The translations under genes were made by a program, and so were the position numbers. The notes below the pieces were generated by a model, which did no database searches, had not been told where the DNA came from, and was given only the letters and a program-made list of their open reading frames with translations. Below, piece by piece: positions 42,163-50,135 of a stretch of 56,406 nt of DNA; the stretch's first letter is position 1, and every line of letters begins with the position of its first letter. The stretch spans positions 1 to 56,406 of the forward strand of contig JAFRUE010000009.1 in assembly GCA_017441925.1 (NCBI GenBank). The letters are read 5' to 3'. Origin of the DNA: Bacillota bacterium. GTDB lineage: Bacteria > Bacillota > Clostridia > Lachnospirales > Bianqueaceae.

Positions 42163-43362
42163 TCATTTGAGGTCTTCTATGGCCGTGCAGCCGTTGAACT
42201 TCGCAAATCGCATAAGCGTCCGGCTGATGGCAGCGCGGAGCTCTTTCGTCAGGCGGATGTCCGGTTCGAACCAGATATTTTTAACGCGGAGGATTTTGCT
42301 CGTATGATCCGCTGCCGCTTCGATCCTCCCGATGAACCGTTCGCCCCAAAGCACCGGCAAAGTGTAATAGCCGTATTTCCGCTTGTCTGCAGGAGTATAT
42401 ATCTCCCAGGAATAATGGAAATCCCAGAGCGCGGCGATCAGAGCTTTGTCCCACAACAGAGGATCCAACGGCGCAAGGAACTCCAGACGCCTTCTCCTGT
42501 CGATCCTTCCCGAAAGTACATCCTGCATCAGAGGGTCATCCTCCGAACGATAATAAAACAGTGCTCTGATCCCTTCGATCCGTACCGGCAGGATCGTTCC
42601 TTCCGCCTCCAAAGCAGAGAAAGTCTGCCTCCGCTGTTCTGCGTTCATCTGAATGCCCAGAAAAGCCATTGAATTCTTGTCCCAGAGAAGACCGACCGCA
42701 CCGATCCGCCGGAGGACCCGCCAGCGAAGAAACGCGTACTCATCCTCGCAGGGAGAATTCGCCGACAGTAATTCCGGATCGAGATAACGCTCTGCCAGAT
42801 CATAGAACTTGCGGGAACCGTTTTTGTGATGGATCACAAGGATCCCGTCCGTATAAAGCTGCTCCAGCACAGAGCGCGCCGCCTTCGAATTCTTCTCCCA
42901 GTTTCCGCTCCAATGGATGGAGGAATGCCAGAATATCTCTCCGTCTATTGGAAGTGTGTCGCTGGAGACCGGACCGTTCGATCGGATATAAGAAAGCGCT
43001 TCGCTCTCCAGCTCGGCGAGGCCCGGGAAACCGGCGCCATGAACGCGGCTGCGCTCCCGAAACACGGAAAAATACGGCCAATCCCTTGTTGGCCAGATAG
43101 AAAGCTCTTTATCTGTATAATCCACAAGAAGGCGGTCCTGATATAATAACTCCGCCAGCATGGTCTTCTGAAAGCCTTTTACACGGGACTGGAGCGTCAG
43201 TTCCGCATTTTTACCGCATACGTCGACAGGATCATACTGAATGCATCCCGCCTGCTGTACATACTCGTAAGCCCCGGCCTTGCCGTAAAATCGATAGCTG
43301 CCCAGCAGGCCCTGTTTTGCAAGGATAAACTGCCGCGCCTGTATTTTTGTCAGTTCAGTCAT
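42163..43362 (-). CDS. YcaQ/AlkX-like DNA glycosylase (winged-helix HTH_42 family)
   Basis: Members of this family excise bulky or cross-linked alkyl bases from DNA; E. coli YcaQ (AlkX) opens interstrand cross-links. The 399-residue protein has the expected size and fold of tandem winged helices. The catalytic QxD motif is visible as Gln42-Tyr43-Asp44 in GCIQYDPVDV. Other cues are LWDKNSMAFLG, and the near-C-terminal YGYYTLPVLWGERFIGRIE, a strong family signature. It lies just downstream of the ribulokinase-like gene, with 31 bp and no terminator between, so it may share that transcript; the functional link is not obvious. Confidence 0.88.
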   Translation of the reverse strand: MTELTKIQARQFILAKQGLLGSYRFYGKAGAYEYVQQAGCIQYDPVDVCGKNAELTLQSRVKGFQKTMLAELLYQDRLLVDYTDKELSIWPTRDWPYFSVFRERSRVHGAGFPGLAELESEALSYIRSNGPVSSDTLPIDGEIFWHSSIHWSGNWEKNSKAARSVLEQLYTDGILVIHHKNGSRKFYDLAERYLDPELLSANSPCEDEYAFLRWRVLRRIGAVGLLWDKNSMAFLGIQMNAEQRRQTFSALEAEGTILPVRIEGIRALFYYRSEDDPLMQDVLSGRIDRRRRLEFLAPLDPLLWDKALIAALWDFHYSWEIYTPADKRKYGYYTLPVLWGERFIGRIEAAADHTSKILRVKNIWFEPDIRLTKELRAAISRTLMRFAKFNGCTAIEDLK

Positions 43363-43393
43363 TTTACCATCTGTCGCTGCTGCGGCTTTATCA

Positions 43394-45073
43394 TCAGACC
43401 GACCGTCCGCGCAGCTTTTTCATTATGTCCGACTGCCTGCCGAAATATTCGTGAAGCTCCCGGTAAATGCCGTACAGCTCGTCATAGATAGCTTCATTCC
43501 CCGCATCCGGCTCGACTGTCTCCTGTACCGGCGCTTTCATGACCTCGGAAGCATCGGTCAGGCTATCATGTCCGCCGCCGGCAGAACCTGCCGCGGCTGC
43601 CCCGTACATCGCGGCGCCGAGAGCAGAACCGCTCGCTGCGTCCAGAATATGGATGGGCTGATGCAGTACGTCCGCGTAGATCTGCATGGCCATCCGGTTC
43701 TTGCGGCTGATGCCGCCGGTCACACGTATCTCCTCGACCGGTACACCGCTTGCGGCAAAATTATCATTGATCATGCGGGTCCCGTAGGCTGTCGCCTCAA
43801 TTTCCGCACGGTAGAGCTCTTCCGGCAGGGTATGCAGCGTCAGACCGACGACCAGTCCGGAAAGATTCGCGTCATTCAGGATCGAACGGTTGCCGTTCAG
43901 CCAGTCGAGCGCCACAAGACCGCTCTCGCCGGGCCTTAGCTGTTCAGCTTTCTCCGTCAGCAGCTGATGTATCGTAATGCCGCGTGCCGCAGCTTTCTGT
44001 ACGTACCTGTCGGGGACAAGATTCTCCGTGACCCAGGCAAAACTGTCCCCAACCGCGCTCTGCCCGGCTTCATATCCATAAAATTCCGGAATAAAGCCGT
44101 CAACCGCTGTTCCGAAAGTACCCGGAACAGCTGCTTTCTTATCAGAGATCAGCATATGGCAGCTTGACGTTCCCATCGTGATCACCATCTGTCCCGCACG
44201 GTTCAGTCCCGCCGCCGGTACTGCCGCGTGCGCATCGATGCCGGCAGCCGCAACAGGAGTGCCTGCCGCCAATCCAAGCCATTCCGCCGCTTCTCCGGTC
44301 AGCTTCCCTGCACAGGAAAAAGCCGGCAGCACATCGGGGATCTTCTCCTCCATTATGTCTGCGAGTACAGGATCTACCGCCGCGTAGAAATCATGATCAG
44401 GCGCGGGAGCCATTCCTCCGCGCAGATACTTGTAACCGGCCGCTGTCGCATTCAGGCCTTTTGTCCCGCAGAGCTTCCGCACGACCCAGTCTCCGGCTTC
44501 CATGAAACAGTCTGCAGCGTCGGCTGCTTCCGGTGCTTCGGCAGCTGTCTGCCAGATCTTGGGGATCGCCCACTCACTGGAGATACGGCTTCCGTAGTAC
44601 GGCAGCCACAGCTCTCCGCGGGTCTTCGCCTTTTCTGTCAGACGATCCGCATATGCCGCTCCGGCGTGATGTTTCCACAGTTTAGGCCAGGCATGTGGAT
44701 TGCCGGACCATTTATCCGTCAGACACAAAGCGTTGCCGTCCCTGTCGGTCGGAAGCACCGTACTGCAGGTGAAATCCACTCCGATCCCGACGATCTGTCC
44801 GGAACGGATCCCGGCCGTGCAAACAGCCTTCCGTACGGCTTCTGCCATGCAGTCAAGCCAGTCCTGCGGATGCTCAAGTGCCCAGTCCGGACCTGGCAGA
44901 GCCCGTTCAGAGGCTCCGGCAGCATCTGTCGGCAGGACGCGATCGATTACGCCGTGCGGATATTCGGAGACTGCTGATGCGGCTGTTCTCCCGTTTTCCG
45001 TATCGATCAGCACCGCGCGGACCGACAAAGTCCCGAAATCCAGCCCTAATGCATATCTGCGCGTGTTTTTCAT
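43394..45073 (-). CDS. Ribulokinase-like FGGY carbohydrate kinase
   Basis: A 559-residue FGGY-family kinase. The opening RYALGLDFGTLSVRAVLID, the ATP-site GTSSCHML, and ETVEAT-type region IEATAYGTRMINDNF plus RVTGGISRKNRMAMQIYADVL follow the ribulokinase (AraB) pattern and size. It phosphorylates a ketopentose such as ribulose or xylulose. It is the last enzyme of the operon 47386-43394, after a lyxose/mannose isomerase that makes xylulose or fructose. The C-terminal Gly/Ala-rich stretch (AAAGSAGGGHD) is a small addition. The exact sugar is not certain. Confidence 0.85.
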   Translation of the reverse strand: MKNTRRYALGLDFGTLSVRAVLIDTENGRTAASAVSEYPHGVIDRVLPTDAAGASERALPGPDWALEHPQDWLDCMAEAVRKAVCTAGIRSGQIVGIGVDFTCSTVLPTDRDGNALCLTDKWSGNPHAWPKLWKHHAGAAYADRLTEKAKTRGELWLPYYGSRISSEWAIPKIWQTAAEAPEAADAADCFMEAGDWVVRKLCGTKGLNATAAGYKYLRGGMAPAPDHDFYAAVDPVLADIMEEKIPDVLPAFSCAGKLTGEAAEWLGLAAGTPVAAAGIDAHAAVPAAGLNRAGQMVITMGTSSCHMLISDKKAAVPGTFGTAVDGFIPEFYGYEAGQSAVGDSFAWVTENLVPDRYVQKAAARGITIHQLLTEKAEQLRPGESGLVALDWLNGNRSILNDANLSGLVVGLTLHTLPEELYRAEIEATAYGTRMINDNFAASGVPVEEIRVTGGISRKNRMAMQIYADVLHQPIHILDAASGSALGAAMYGAAAAGSAGGGHDSLTDASEVMKAPVQETVEPDAGNEAIYDELYGIYRELHEYFGRQSDIMKKLRGRSV

Positions 45074-45103
45074 TTGTTTTGCTCCGTCCCTGTCATATAC
45101 CGT

Positions 45104-46150
45104 TTATATGGAATCCGTCCCCGTCTCAAAAGCTGTCCATGGCACCGCGACAGGCTTCTTTTCGACAACGATTTCATAAATGTGGCGCAGCAGCGGGAAA
45201 TCCTCCGCCCGCAGTTCACCGCGCTCGATCTTCTTCTGTACGGCACGGGCGGAACGTTCCGTGATAACGATGGACTCAAGCGTTATGCCCGCAAGCTCTG
45301 CAAGCGCCTGATCCATTGTCATCCCGCGGCCGAGAAGAGTCCCGATCTTGCGTGTCCTGCCGCCGTAGACCGTCACGTACAGATCACCGATACCAAGCAT
45401 CAGACTCTCCTCACGCGCGCCCATATAATCGAGCAGCTTTTTCATCTCCTTCGCGCTTTGGCCGAACAGCGCCGCCTGCGAATTGAAATGCAGGGCTCCG
45501 ATTTTACCGTCCCTGCGTTCAGCAAGTCCGACCGCAAGTGTCACGGCCAGCGCATAAGCGTTTTTCATTGCGACAGAAGCCTCAACGCCGATCACATCAT
45601 CCGAAATACTGACGTGATAATAATCCGTCTCAAACAACGACCGGATCCACGCGAGCAGCTTCAGATCCTTGCCGCAGAAAGTCACCTCTGTATCGTCGTG
45701 ATCCGCAAGCTCATAACTCGTGCACGGTCCGCCGACCGCGTTCAGCTTCAATCCGCGGCATCCGGATTTCTGTTCAAAAATCTCCGGATACACATGCAGA
45801 TTACCTTCTGCGTCGTCCTGCATGCCCTTGGTCACCGTCAGGATCGGAAGCTCAGGATCCACGGTCTTCAGCACGTTTTCACAGAACCAGTCGATGCCGA
45901 AAGAGCTGACTCCCCCGACCATCAGATCGGCGCCGCGGAGCGCCTCTTCCATCTCTTCGAATTGGTAATACTTATAGCTGTCAGGCAGCTTTCGCTTCAG
46001 TGTCAGATGCTCACCCGTCTGCCGCGCATGCTCAATGATCTCCCGGTCAAGCGGCGTTCCGACAAGCCGCACCTCATGGCCGTTTTCGGCCGCGGGGATA
46101 CCGATCGCGCTCCCCATCATGCCCGATCCGATAATCGTTATAATACTCAT
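45104..46150 (-). CDS. NAD(P)H-dependent glycerol-3-phosphate dehydrogenase-like protein
   Basis: The 348-residue protein has the GpsA fold: Rossmann motif GSGMMGSAIGIPAAENG at residues 7-23, then VTKGMQD (GpsA TKG), GPCTSYELA, and the catalytic Lys region VEASVAMKNAYALAVTLAVG. GpsA normally reduces dihydroxyacetone phosphate for lipid synthesis. Here it lies in a sugar operon between a kinase and a Nudix/isomerase pair, so it may oxidise or reduce another sugar or polyol phosphate; the housekeeping gpsA would then be elsewhere. ATG at 46150 with GGAG upstream; a frame running 79 residues further 5' is not credible. Confidence 0.85.
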   Translation of the reverse strand: MSIITIIGSGMMGSAIGIPAAENGHEVRLVGTPLDREIIEHARQTGEHLTLKRKLPDSYKYYQFEEMEEALRGADLMVGGVSSFGIDWFCENVLKTVDPELPILTVTKGMQDDAEGNLHVYPEIFEQKSGCRGLKLNAVGGPCTSYELADHDDTEVTFCGKDLKLLAWIRSLFETDYYHVSISDDVIGVEASVAMKNAYALAVTLAVGLAERRDGKIGALHFNSQAALFGQSAKEMKKLLDYMGAREESLMLGIGDLYVTVYGGRTRKIGTLLGRGMTMDQALAELAGITLESIVITERSARAVQKKIERGELRAEDFPLLRHIYEIVVEKKPVAVPWTAFETGTDSI

Positions 46151-46230
46151 TCTGTCTCCTCTGCTTGCATTTTTCTGTAGTCTGCCAGGATCGTCCGTCC
46201 AGGCGTTCTGCCCGGATCGTCCGCCCCAAA

Positions 46231-46695
46231 TCATTCTTCCGGTGACAGTTCTCTTGCTTCCAGCAAAGTGTCCCCCTGATACCGCAGTTTCAGTGAAAAT
46301 GTCCCCGTCCGCTCCTCCATCAGCCGGAACATCACTTTGTCGCCTTCCCATAGGTTTAATTCCCCGATCCTGTCCTTTTCCACCCATTCCAAAGTACCTT
46401 CATCACAAAGAACCGGTTCGCCGTGGAACCGGTCTGCTGTATACAGGAAAATGATCTCCGGAGCCTGCGCATCACTGATAAACGTCAGGATCCCGCGGAA
46501 CTGCCAGCGGTCAAGCGTGTATCCCGTCTCTTCCCGCACCTCTCTGAGCAGGCATTCTTCCGGTGCCTCTCCCTCCAGGAAATGCCCGCCGACCCCGATC
46601 CATTTATCGCGGTTGACGTCATTTTTCTTGGAAACACGGTGCAGCATCAGGTATTTCCCGTCTTTTTCGATATAACAAAGCGTAGTCTGCAGCAT
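46231..46695 (-). CDS. Nudix hydrolase, MutT-like
   Basis: The 154-residue protein has a complete Nudix box within residues 37-60 (GGHFLEGE, then REVREETGY), matching Gx5Ex7REUxEExGU, and so should hydrolyse a nucleoside diphosphate linked to another moiety, using Mg. The ATG lies one base after the stop of the lyxose isomerase gene, with AAAGGA inside its end, so the two are co-translated. Similarity (TTLCYIEKDGKYLMLHRVSKKNDVNRDKWIGVGG) is to 8-oxo-dGTP-type diphosphatases, but substrate is often mispredicted in this family. Confidence 0.9.
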   Translation of the reverse strand: MLQTTLCYIEKDGKYLMLHRVSKKNDVNRDKWIGVGGHFLEGEAPEECLLREVREETGYTLDRWQFRGILTFISDAQAPEIIFLYTADRFHGEPVLCDEGTLEWVEKDRIGELNLWEGDKVMFRLMEERTGTFSLKLRYQGDTLLEARELSPEE

Positions 46696-46696
46696 C

Positions 46697-47386
46697 TTAG
46701 TCCTTTGCCGGCGGATATTCATTGCAGAGCAGACGGTACGCAGGCTCGTCCTCTTCGATCTCCGGGAAACGCCCCATCGGCGGATCAAAACGATTGTCCG
46801 TGTTGTCATCATTGCACTGGCTGACCTCTCCGAGCAGGACCGGTCCTGTCCCCGGCTCGACGTCAAAATCGTGATACAGTCCCGGTGTTACCGTAATGCT
46901 CTCACCGGGCGTCAGGCGGATCTGCGTCCCCGCTGGAACGACATACGTGCGTCCGTCCGTATGGACCTGCACCGGACTCTCTTTGTCGACGGATTCGTCC
47001 GGGTTTGAATTATACACGCGGATCAGGACATTTCCGCCGCCGCGGTTGATGATGTCCTCAGTCTTGAACCAGTGGAAATGGTTCGGCGCATACTGTCCCT
47101 CTTTCAGATACAGCAGTTTCTCCGCGTAAACCTTAGGATACTTGTCTGCCATCAGGCGGTTGCCGTTGCGGATCGTGATCAGCGAAAAGCCAAGCTCGTC
47201 GAATTTGCCCAGGCCGTAGTCCGTGATGTCCCAGCCAAGCATACAGTCGCGGATCTCATCATACTCATGGCCTTTGCTCTTCCATTCCTCCGGCGTAAAA
47301 TGACAAAACGGCGGCAGATAGCAATGATATTTCCCACACATCGCCTCCAGCTCTTTGAGTGCGGCATTGATCTCAGATCTTTTCAT
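46697..47386 (-). CDS. D-lyxose/D-mannose isomerase
   Basis: A cupin-fold isomerase (229 residues) of the D-lyxose ketol-isomerase family (YdaE-like). It interconverts D-lyxose and D-xylulose, and often D-mannose and D-fructose, with a divalent metal. Metal-binding residues show in NHFHWFKTEDIINRGGG (His-x-His and Glu) and in GLYHDF. Other cues: RSEINAALKELEAMC and FCHFTPEEW. It is first in the sugar operon, upstream of the Nudix, dehydrogenase and kinase genes. The CGGAGGAATT ribosome site precedes the ATG. A clear promoter was not found; a loose inverted repeat ACAGT/ACTGT (47428-47444) upstream might be an operator. Confidence 0.88.
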   Translation of the reverse strand: MKRSEINAALKELEAMCGKYHCYLPPFCHFTPEEWKSKGHEYDEIRDCMLGWDITDYGLGKFDELGFSLITIRNGNRLMADKYPKVYAEKLLYLKEGQYAPNHFHWFKTEDIINRGGGNVLIRVYNSNPDESVDKESPVQVHTDGRTYVVPAGTQIRLTPGESITVTPGLYHDFDVEPGTGPVLLGEVSQCNDDNTDNRFDPPMGRFPEIEEDEPAYRLLCNEYPPAKD

Positions 47387-47571
47387 CCCGAATTCCTCCG
47401 ATTTATTATGATATTGCGTTGCAAAACAGTCTCAGAAACTGTCCCTACTCTATCACATTTCGGTGAAACTTGCAAGATAGGATCGGTCCGCGATGACCAG
47501 CCGGCTTCAAACCTCTTTTTGCCGGCTGCAAGCTTCTTTATGACGATTGCCGAATTCCTTGTGTTGGTTGC
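47387..47571. other. Intergenic stretch upstream of the sugar operon
   Basis: Nothing coding is evident. It holds ACAGT/ACTGT (47428-47444) upstream of the lyxose isomerase gene and then leads into the hairpin cluster that starts at 47572. Confidence 0.4.
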
Positions 47572-47785
47572 GGCGGTAAAATATCAATAAATGCTGTTTT
47601 TTACCGCCAATTTGGGGCTCTTCCGGCTGAAAAATAGCCGAAAATCTTCGTTTTTTCAGCCGAGGCGCCTCCCGCCGGCAGTAAAAATCCAAAAAAGCCC
47701 TATTTTTACTGCTTTTAAGCCATTTTGAGGTCTTCAGGAGCGGTCCTCCGGCGGTAAAAAAACGAAAATAGGCGTTTTTACCGCC
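47572..47785. repeat. Cluster of four related tandem hairpins
   Basis: Four hairpins, each with 10-11 perfect base pairs, lie in a row: A 47572-47608 (GGCGGTAAAA/TTTTACCGCC), B 47624-47662 (CGGCTGAAAAA/TTTTTCAGCCG), C 47678-47712 (GCAGTAAAAAT/ATTTTTACTGC), D 47750-47785 (GGCGGTAAAAA/TTTTTACCGCC). Starts are 52, 54 and 72 bp apart. The stems differ at several positions but always in a paired way, so pairing is conserved. Loops of 13-17 nt contain A-rich runs. A T-run at the end of each stem and an A-run at the start could also let them terminate in both directions. It is not an array of any type I know. Confidence 0.85.
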
Positions 47786-47812
47786 AGGTCCCAGAACCCG
47801 GCCTGCACGGCA

Positions 47813-47841
47813 TTCCTTTTTCCACAAAAATATGCTATAAT
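47813..47841 (+). promoter_or_regulatory. Promoter of the transglutaminase-like gene
   Basis: A perfect TATAAT (47836-47841) is preceded by TG one base upstream (extended -10). The -35 region at 47813-47818 (TTCCTT) is weak, at 17 bp. Confidence 0.65.
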
Positions 47842-47882
47842 CAGTCCCAACAGCAAACCAACCCTTCGAAAGGAATCAAAAC

Positions 47883-49319
47883 ATGCCTTTACGTTCATCA
47901 TATCCGCGCGATTCGAGGTCTCGTTCGACCGGTCCCCGTGCAGCCGATCCCCGAGCCAGCCGGTCCCGCACCTCCGGTTCCCGCACAAGCGGCTCATGCG
48001 AGCCCCGTCCCCGCACGCCTCAGAGAAAAAAGCATCCTTTCCTCGTCGTCCTTATCCTGCTGGCCGCGGTCGTCCTGATCATCCTGAGCCGCAGACCCGC
48101 CCCGGAAACCAAAAAGAGCCCCTACTTCTCTAAGACAGAGGACCTGACAAAGCGGACAGACGATATCAGGGAGCTTCTGAAGAAGCAGGAGAACTGGACT
48201 GTCAAAGACGATATCCGGATCATTTTCGCTGACTATGAAGACCGGTCTTCAGACACACCGGACGCGACCCGCAAGCGGAGCGAGCGTCTGCAGAGTGAAT
48301 TCGCCGATGCCCTGGCTAAGAAAGAACCAAGCGTCTGTGTCATCGGCTGGCACTCCAGTATCCTTTCGGGTTACTCCAACAGCTCCACACCCGGATATGA
48401 CAACGGCAGTTTCCGATCGCTCCCCTATAGCAGTTTCTGGCTTAAATCCTATAGAAGCGGTTCCTCCTATCTGCCTTCTGAAGGGAGCAGTCTCGGCGTC
48501 CGTTTTACTCTTTATGAATTTGAATACTACGACATGACGGATCAGGAGATCACCGCGGCCAAGGCTGAAATCGATGCGGAAACGCAGTCGATCCTCTCCT
48601 GCATCCCTCAAGGCGCGGATCTCTGGCAGAAAGCCCGGACCATACATGACGAGCTGGTCGCCCGCCTTTCCTATGATCATGACTTTGAAGATCACTGTCA
48701 CGATCTCTACGGTGCTTTCGGCAAACACAAGACCGTCTGCGAAGGCTACGCTCTTGCTTTTCAGTATCTGATGGAGCGGGCCGGCGAGTCCTGCAATGTT
48801 GTCATCAGCGACTGGGATGAGACCACGGATGTCAGTCATGCCTGGAACGAGCTGCTGGGCGTATATGGAGATGACCGTTATATCGATGTGACATGGGACG
48901 ATTTGGATTATGCCGATGAAAACGGCAATCCTTACATTCTGTACAATTATTTCGGACTCACGCTTGATGAGCTGAATTCCATCGACGCGCACAGTGTCGC
49001 CCATACGACCCAGACCACCTGGTCTGAAACTCCTCCGAATAATTTCAATTACTATCGTCACGAGGGCTATGAACTAGCGGAATTTGACGCGGACGCTGTC
49101 GTCGGGGCCTTCCGTGACCAGTATGAACGCGGCGCCAATTCTCTGACAGTCCGTTTCAGCAGCGAGGAAGCCTATAAGGAGGCCGTAGCCTATCTCTCTG
49201 ACGGCAATACGCTGTACCCGCTTCTCAACAATATCGGATACGAAGGGAAGCTCTGGTATACCTTCAACGAAACAACTTATACCTGTACCTTCGGTCTGGG
49301 CGAATACACAGAAAGCTGA
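47883..49319 (+). CDS. Membrane-anchored transglutaminase-like protein
   Basis: The 478-residue protein begins with a highly basic, Ser/Arg/Pro-rich cytosolic segment (residues 1-50), then one membrane helix (about 52-69) and an outer part. A transglutaminase-like core with the Cys-His-Asp triad is visible: Cys286 in KTVCEGYA, His319 in VSHAWNEL, Asp335 in YIDVTWDD. Such bacterial domains are usually peptidases or cross-linkers rather than true transglutaminases. A C-terminal region of about 75 residues of unknown fold follows. It has its own promoter and precedes a LURP-one gene. The AAAGGA site lies close to the ATG. The target is unknown, possibly a surface protein. Confidence 0.83.
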   Translation: MPLRSSYPRDSRSRSTGPRAADPRASRSRTSGSRTSGSCEPRPRTPQRKKHPFLVVLILLAAVVLIILSRRPAPETKKSPYFSKTEDLTKRTDDIRELLKKQENWTVKDDIRIIFADYEDRSSDTPDATRKRSERLQSEFADALAKKEPSVCVIGWHSSILSGYSNSSTPGYDNGSFRSLPYSSFWLKSYRSGSSYLPSEGSSLGVRFTLYEFEYYDMTDQEITAAKAEIDAETQSILSCIPQGADLWQKARTIHDELVARLSYDHDFEDHCHDLYGAFGKHKTVCEGYALAFQYLMERAGESCNVVISDWDETTDVSHAWNELLGVYGDDRYIDVTWDDLDYADENGNPYILYNYFGLTLDELNSIDAHSVAHTTQTTWSETPPNNFNYYRHEGYELAEFDADAVVGAFRDQYERGANSLTVRFSSEEAYKEAVAYLSDGNTLYPLLNNIGYEGKLWYTFNETTYTCTFGLGEYTES

Positions 49320-49331
49320 GACAAAAACCAT

Positions 49332-49360
49332 TTTACATCCGTACCGTAATGCGTTATAAT
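49332..49360 (+). promoter_or_regulatory. Promoter of the LURP-one gene
   Basis: TTTACA (49332-49337), exactly 17 bp, perfect TATAAT (49355-49360). Confidence 0.85.
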
Positions 49361-49395
49361 TCATCTATCAACCAACAATCAAGGAGATCACAGAA

Positions 49396-50004
49396 ATGGG
49401 AGTCTTTTCTAAAGTTCATCGTTTCCGCGAAGCCGGAGATCCGGCTAACGTCAATAATGTCGAGCGTTTCGGACAGCCGGTGCGTTCTCTTTTCACCAGC
49501 ACAAAGGTACTGACGCTGCATCACAAGATCGAGATCACAGATGACAGAGAGAATGTCGTATACCGTGCCGAGACCAAATTTCCCTCACTGCACGATAAAA
49601 CCGAGATCTATGACGCAAGCGGACGTCATATCGCGCATATGCAGCGCAAGATCTTCACGCTGCATGAGCGACATTTCATCACGATGGACAACGGCACGGA
49701 ATTTGAGCTCTCCAACGAGCTTTTCCATCTGATCAAGGACATCACCAATATCGAAGGCCTCGGCTGGCAGCTTCGCGGCAACATCCTTGGGCTGAACTTT
49801 GAGCTGTATGACGCGGACGGCAGCATCATCGCTGTCATCGCGCAGAAGATGTTCTCACTCCACGACAAATACAGTCTGGATATCTACAGACCTGAATATG
49901 AAGAGACCGTCGTCGCCATCCTAATCACGCTGCAGCACATGATCGCGGACCGGAACGCTGCTTCGTCAGCCGGTTCCGGCTCTTCTTCCTCATCGAGCAA
50001 CTAA
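49396..50004 (+). CDS. LURP-one-related (YxjI-like) family protein
   Basis: The 202-residue protein matches the LURP-one-related family, a phospholipid-scramblase-like beta-barrel around a central helix. Cues are TSTKVLTLHHKIEITDDRENVVYRAE, the repeat-like HDKTEIYDASGRHIAHMQRKIFTLHERHFI and FELYDADGSIIAVIAQKMFSLHDKYSLDIYRPE. The function of bacterial members is unknown. A short Ser-rich tail ends the protein. A strong promoter and AAGGAG site suggest solid expression. It forms its own transcript, closed by the terminator at 50042-50095. Confidence 0.88.
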   Translation: MGVFSKVHRFREAGDPANVNNVERFGQPVRSLFTSTKVLTLHHKIEITDDRENVVYRAETKFPSLHDKTEIYDASGRHIAHMQRKIFTLHERHFITMDNGTEFELSNELFHLIKDITNIEGLGWQLRGNILGLNFELYDADGSIIAVIAQKMFSLHDKYSLDIYRPEYEETVVAILITLQHMIADRNAASSAGSGSSSSSSN

Positions 50005-50041
50005 AACGCGTCCGCTGTATGCCGGCGACACAGAAATGTAC

Positions 50042-50095
50042 AAAAAGCCGGTCTGGTCCCAGGGCTCATCCCCGGAGATCAGGCCGGTCTTTTTT
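50042..50095. terminator. Terminator after the LURP-one gene, probably bidirectional
   Basis: CCGGTCTGGTC (50048-50058) pairs with GATCAGGCCGG (50077-50087), allowing two G-U pairs, with T residues after it and an A run before it. It can serve both the plus-strand gene and the minus-strand operon ending at 50136. Confidence 0.88.
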
Positions 50096-50135
50096 GTAGA
50101 ATTATAGGCCTTTTTGTTGCAATCCTGCCGGATCG

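Noticed and set aside
46151..46387. Longer N-terminus for the GpsA-like protein
   Set aside because: The added residues are low-quality and overlap the Nudix gene; the Rossmann motif starts properly from 46150.
47507..47827. Minus-strand frame across the four hairpins, rich in K, R and F
   Set aside because: Its peptide repeats only mirror the palindromes; there is no clear ribosome site, and it overlaps the promoter of the transglutaminase gene.
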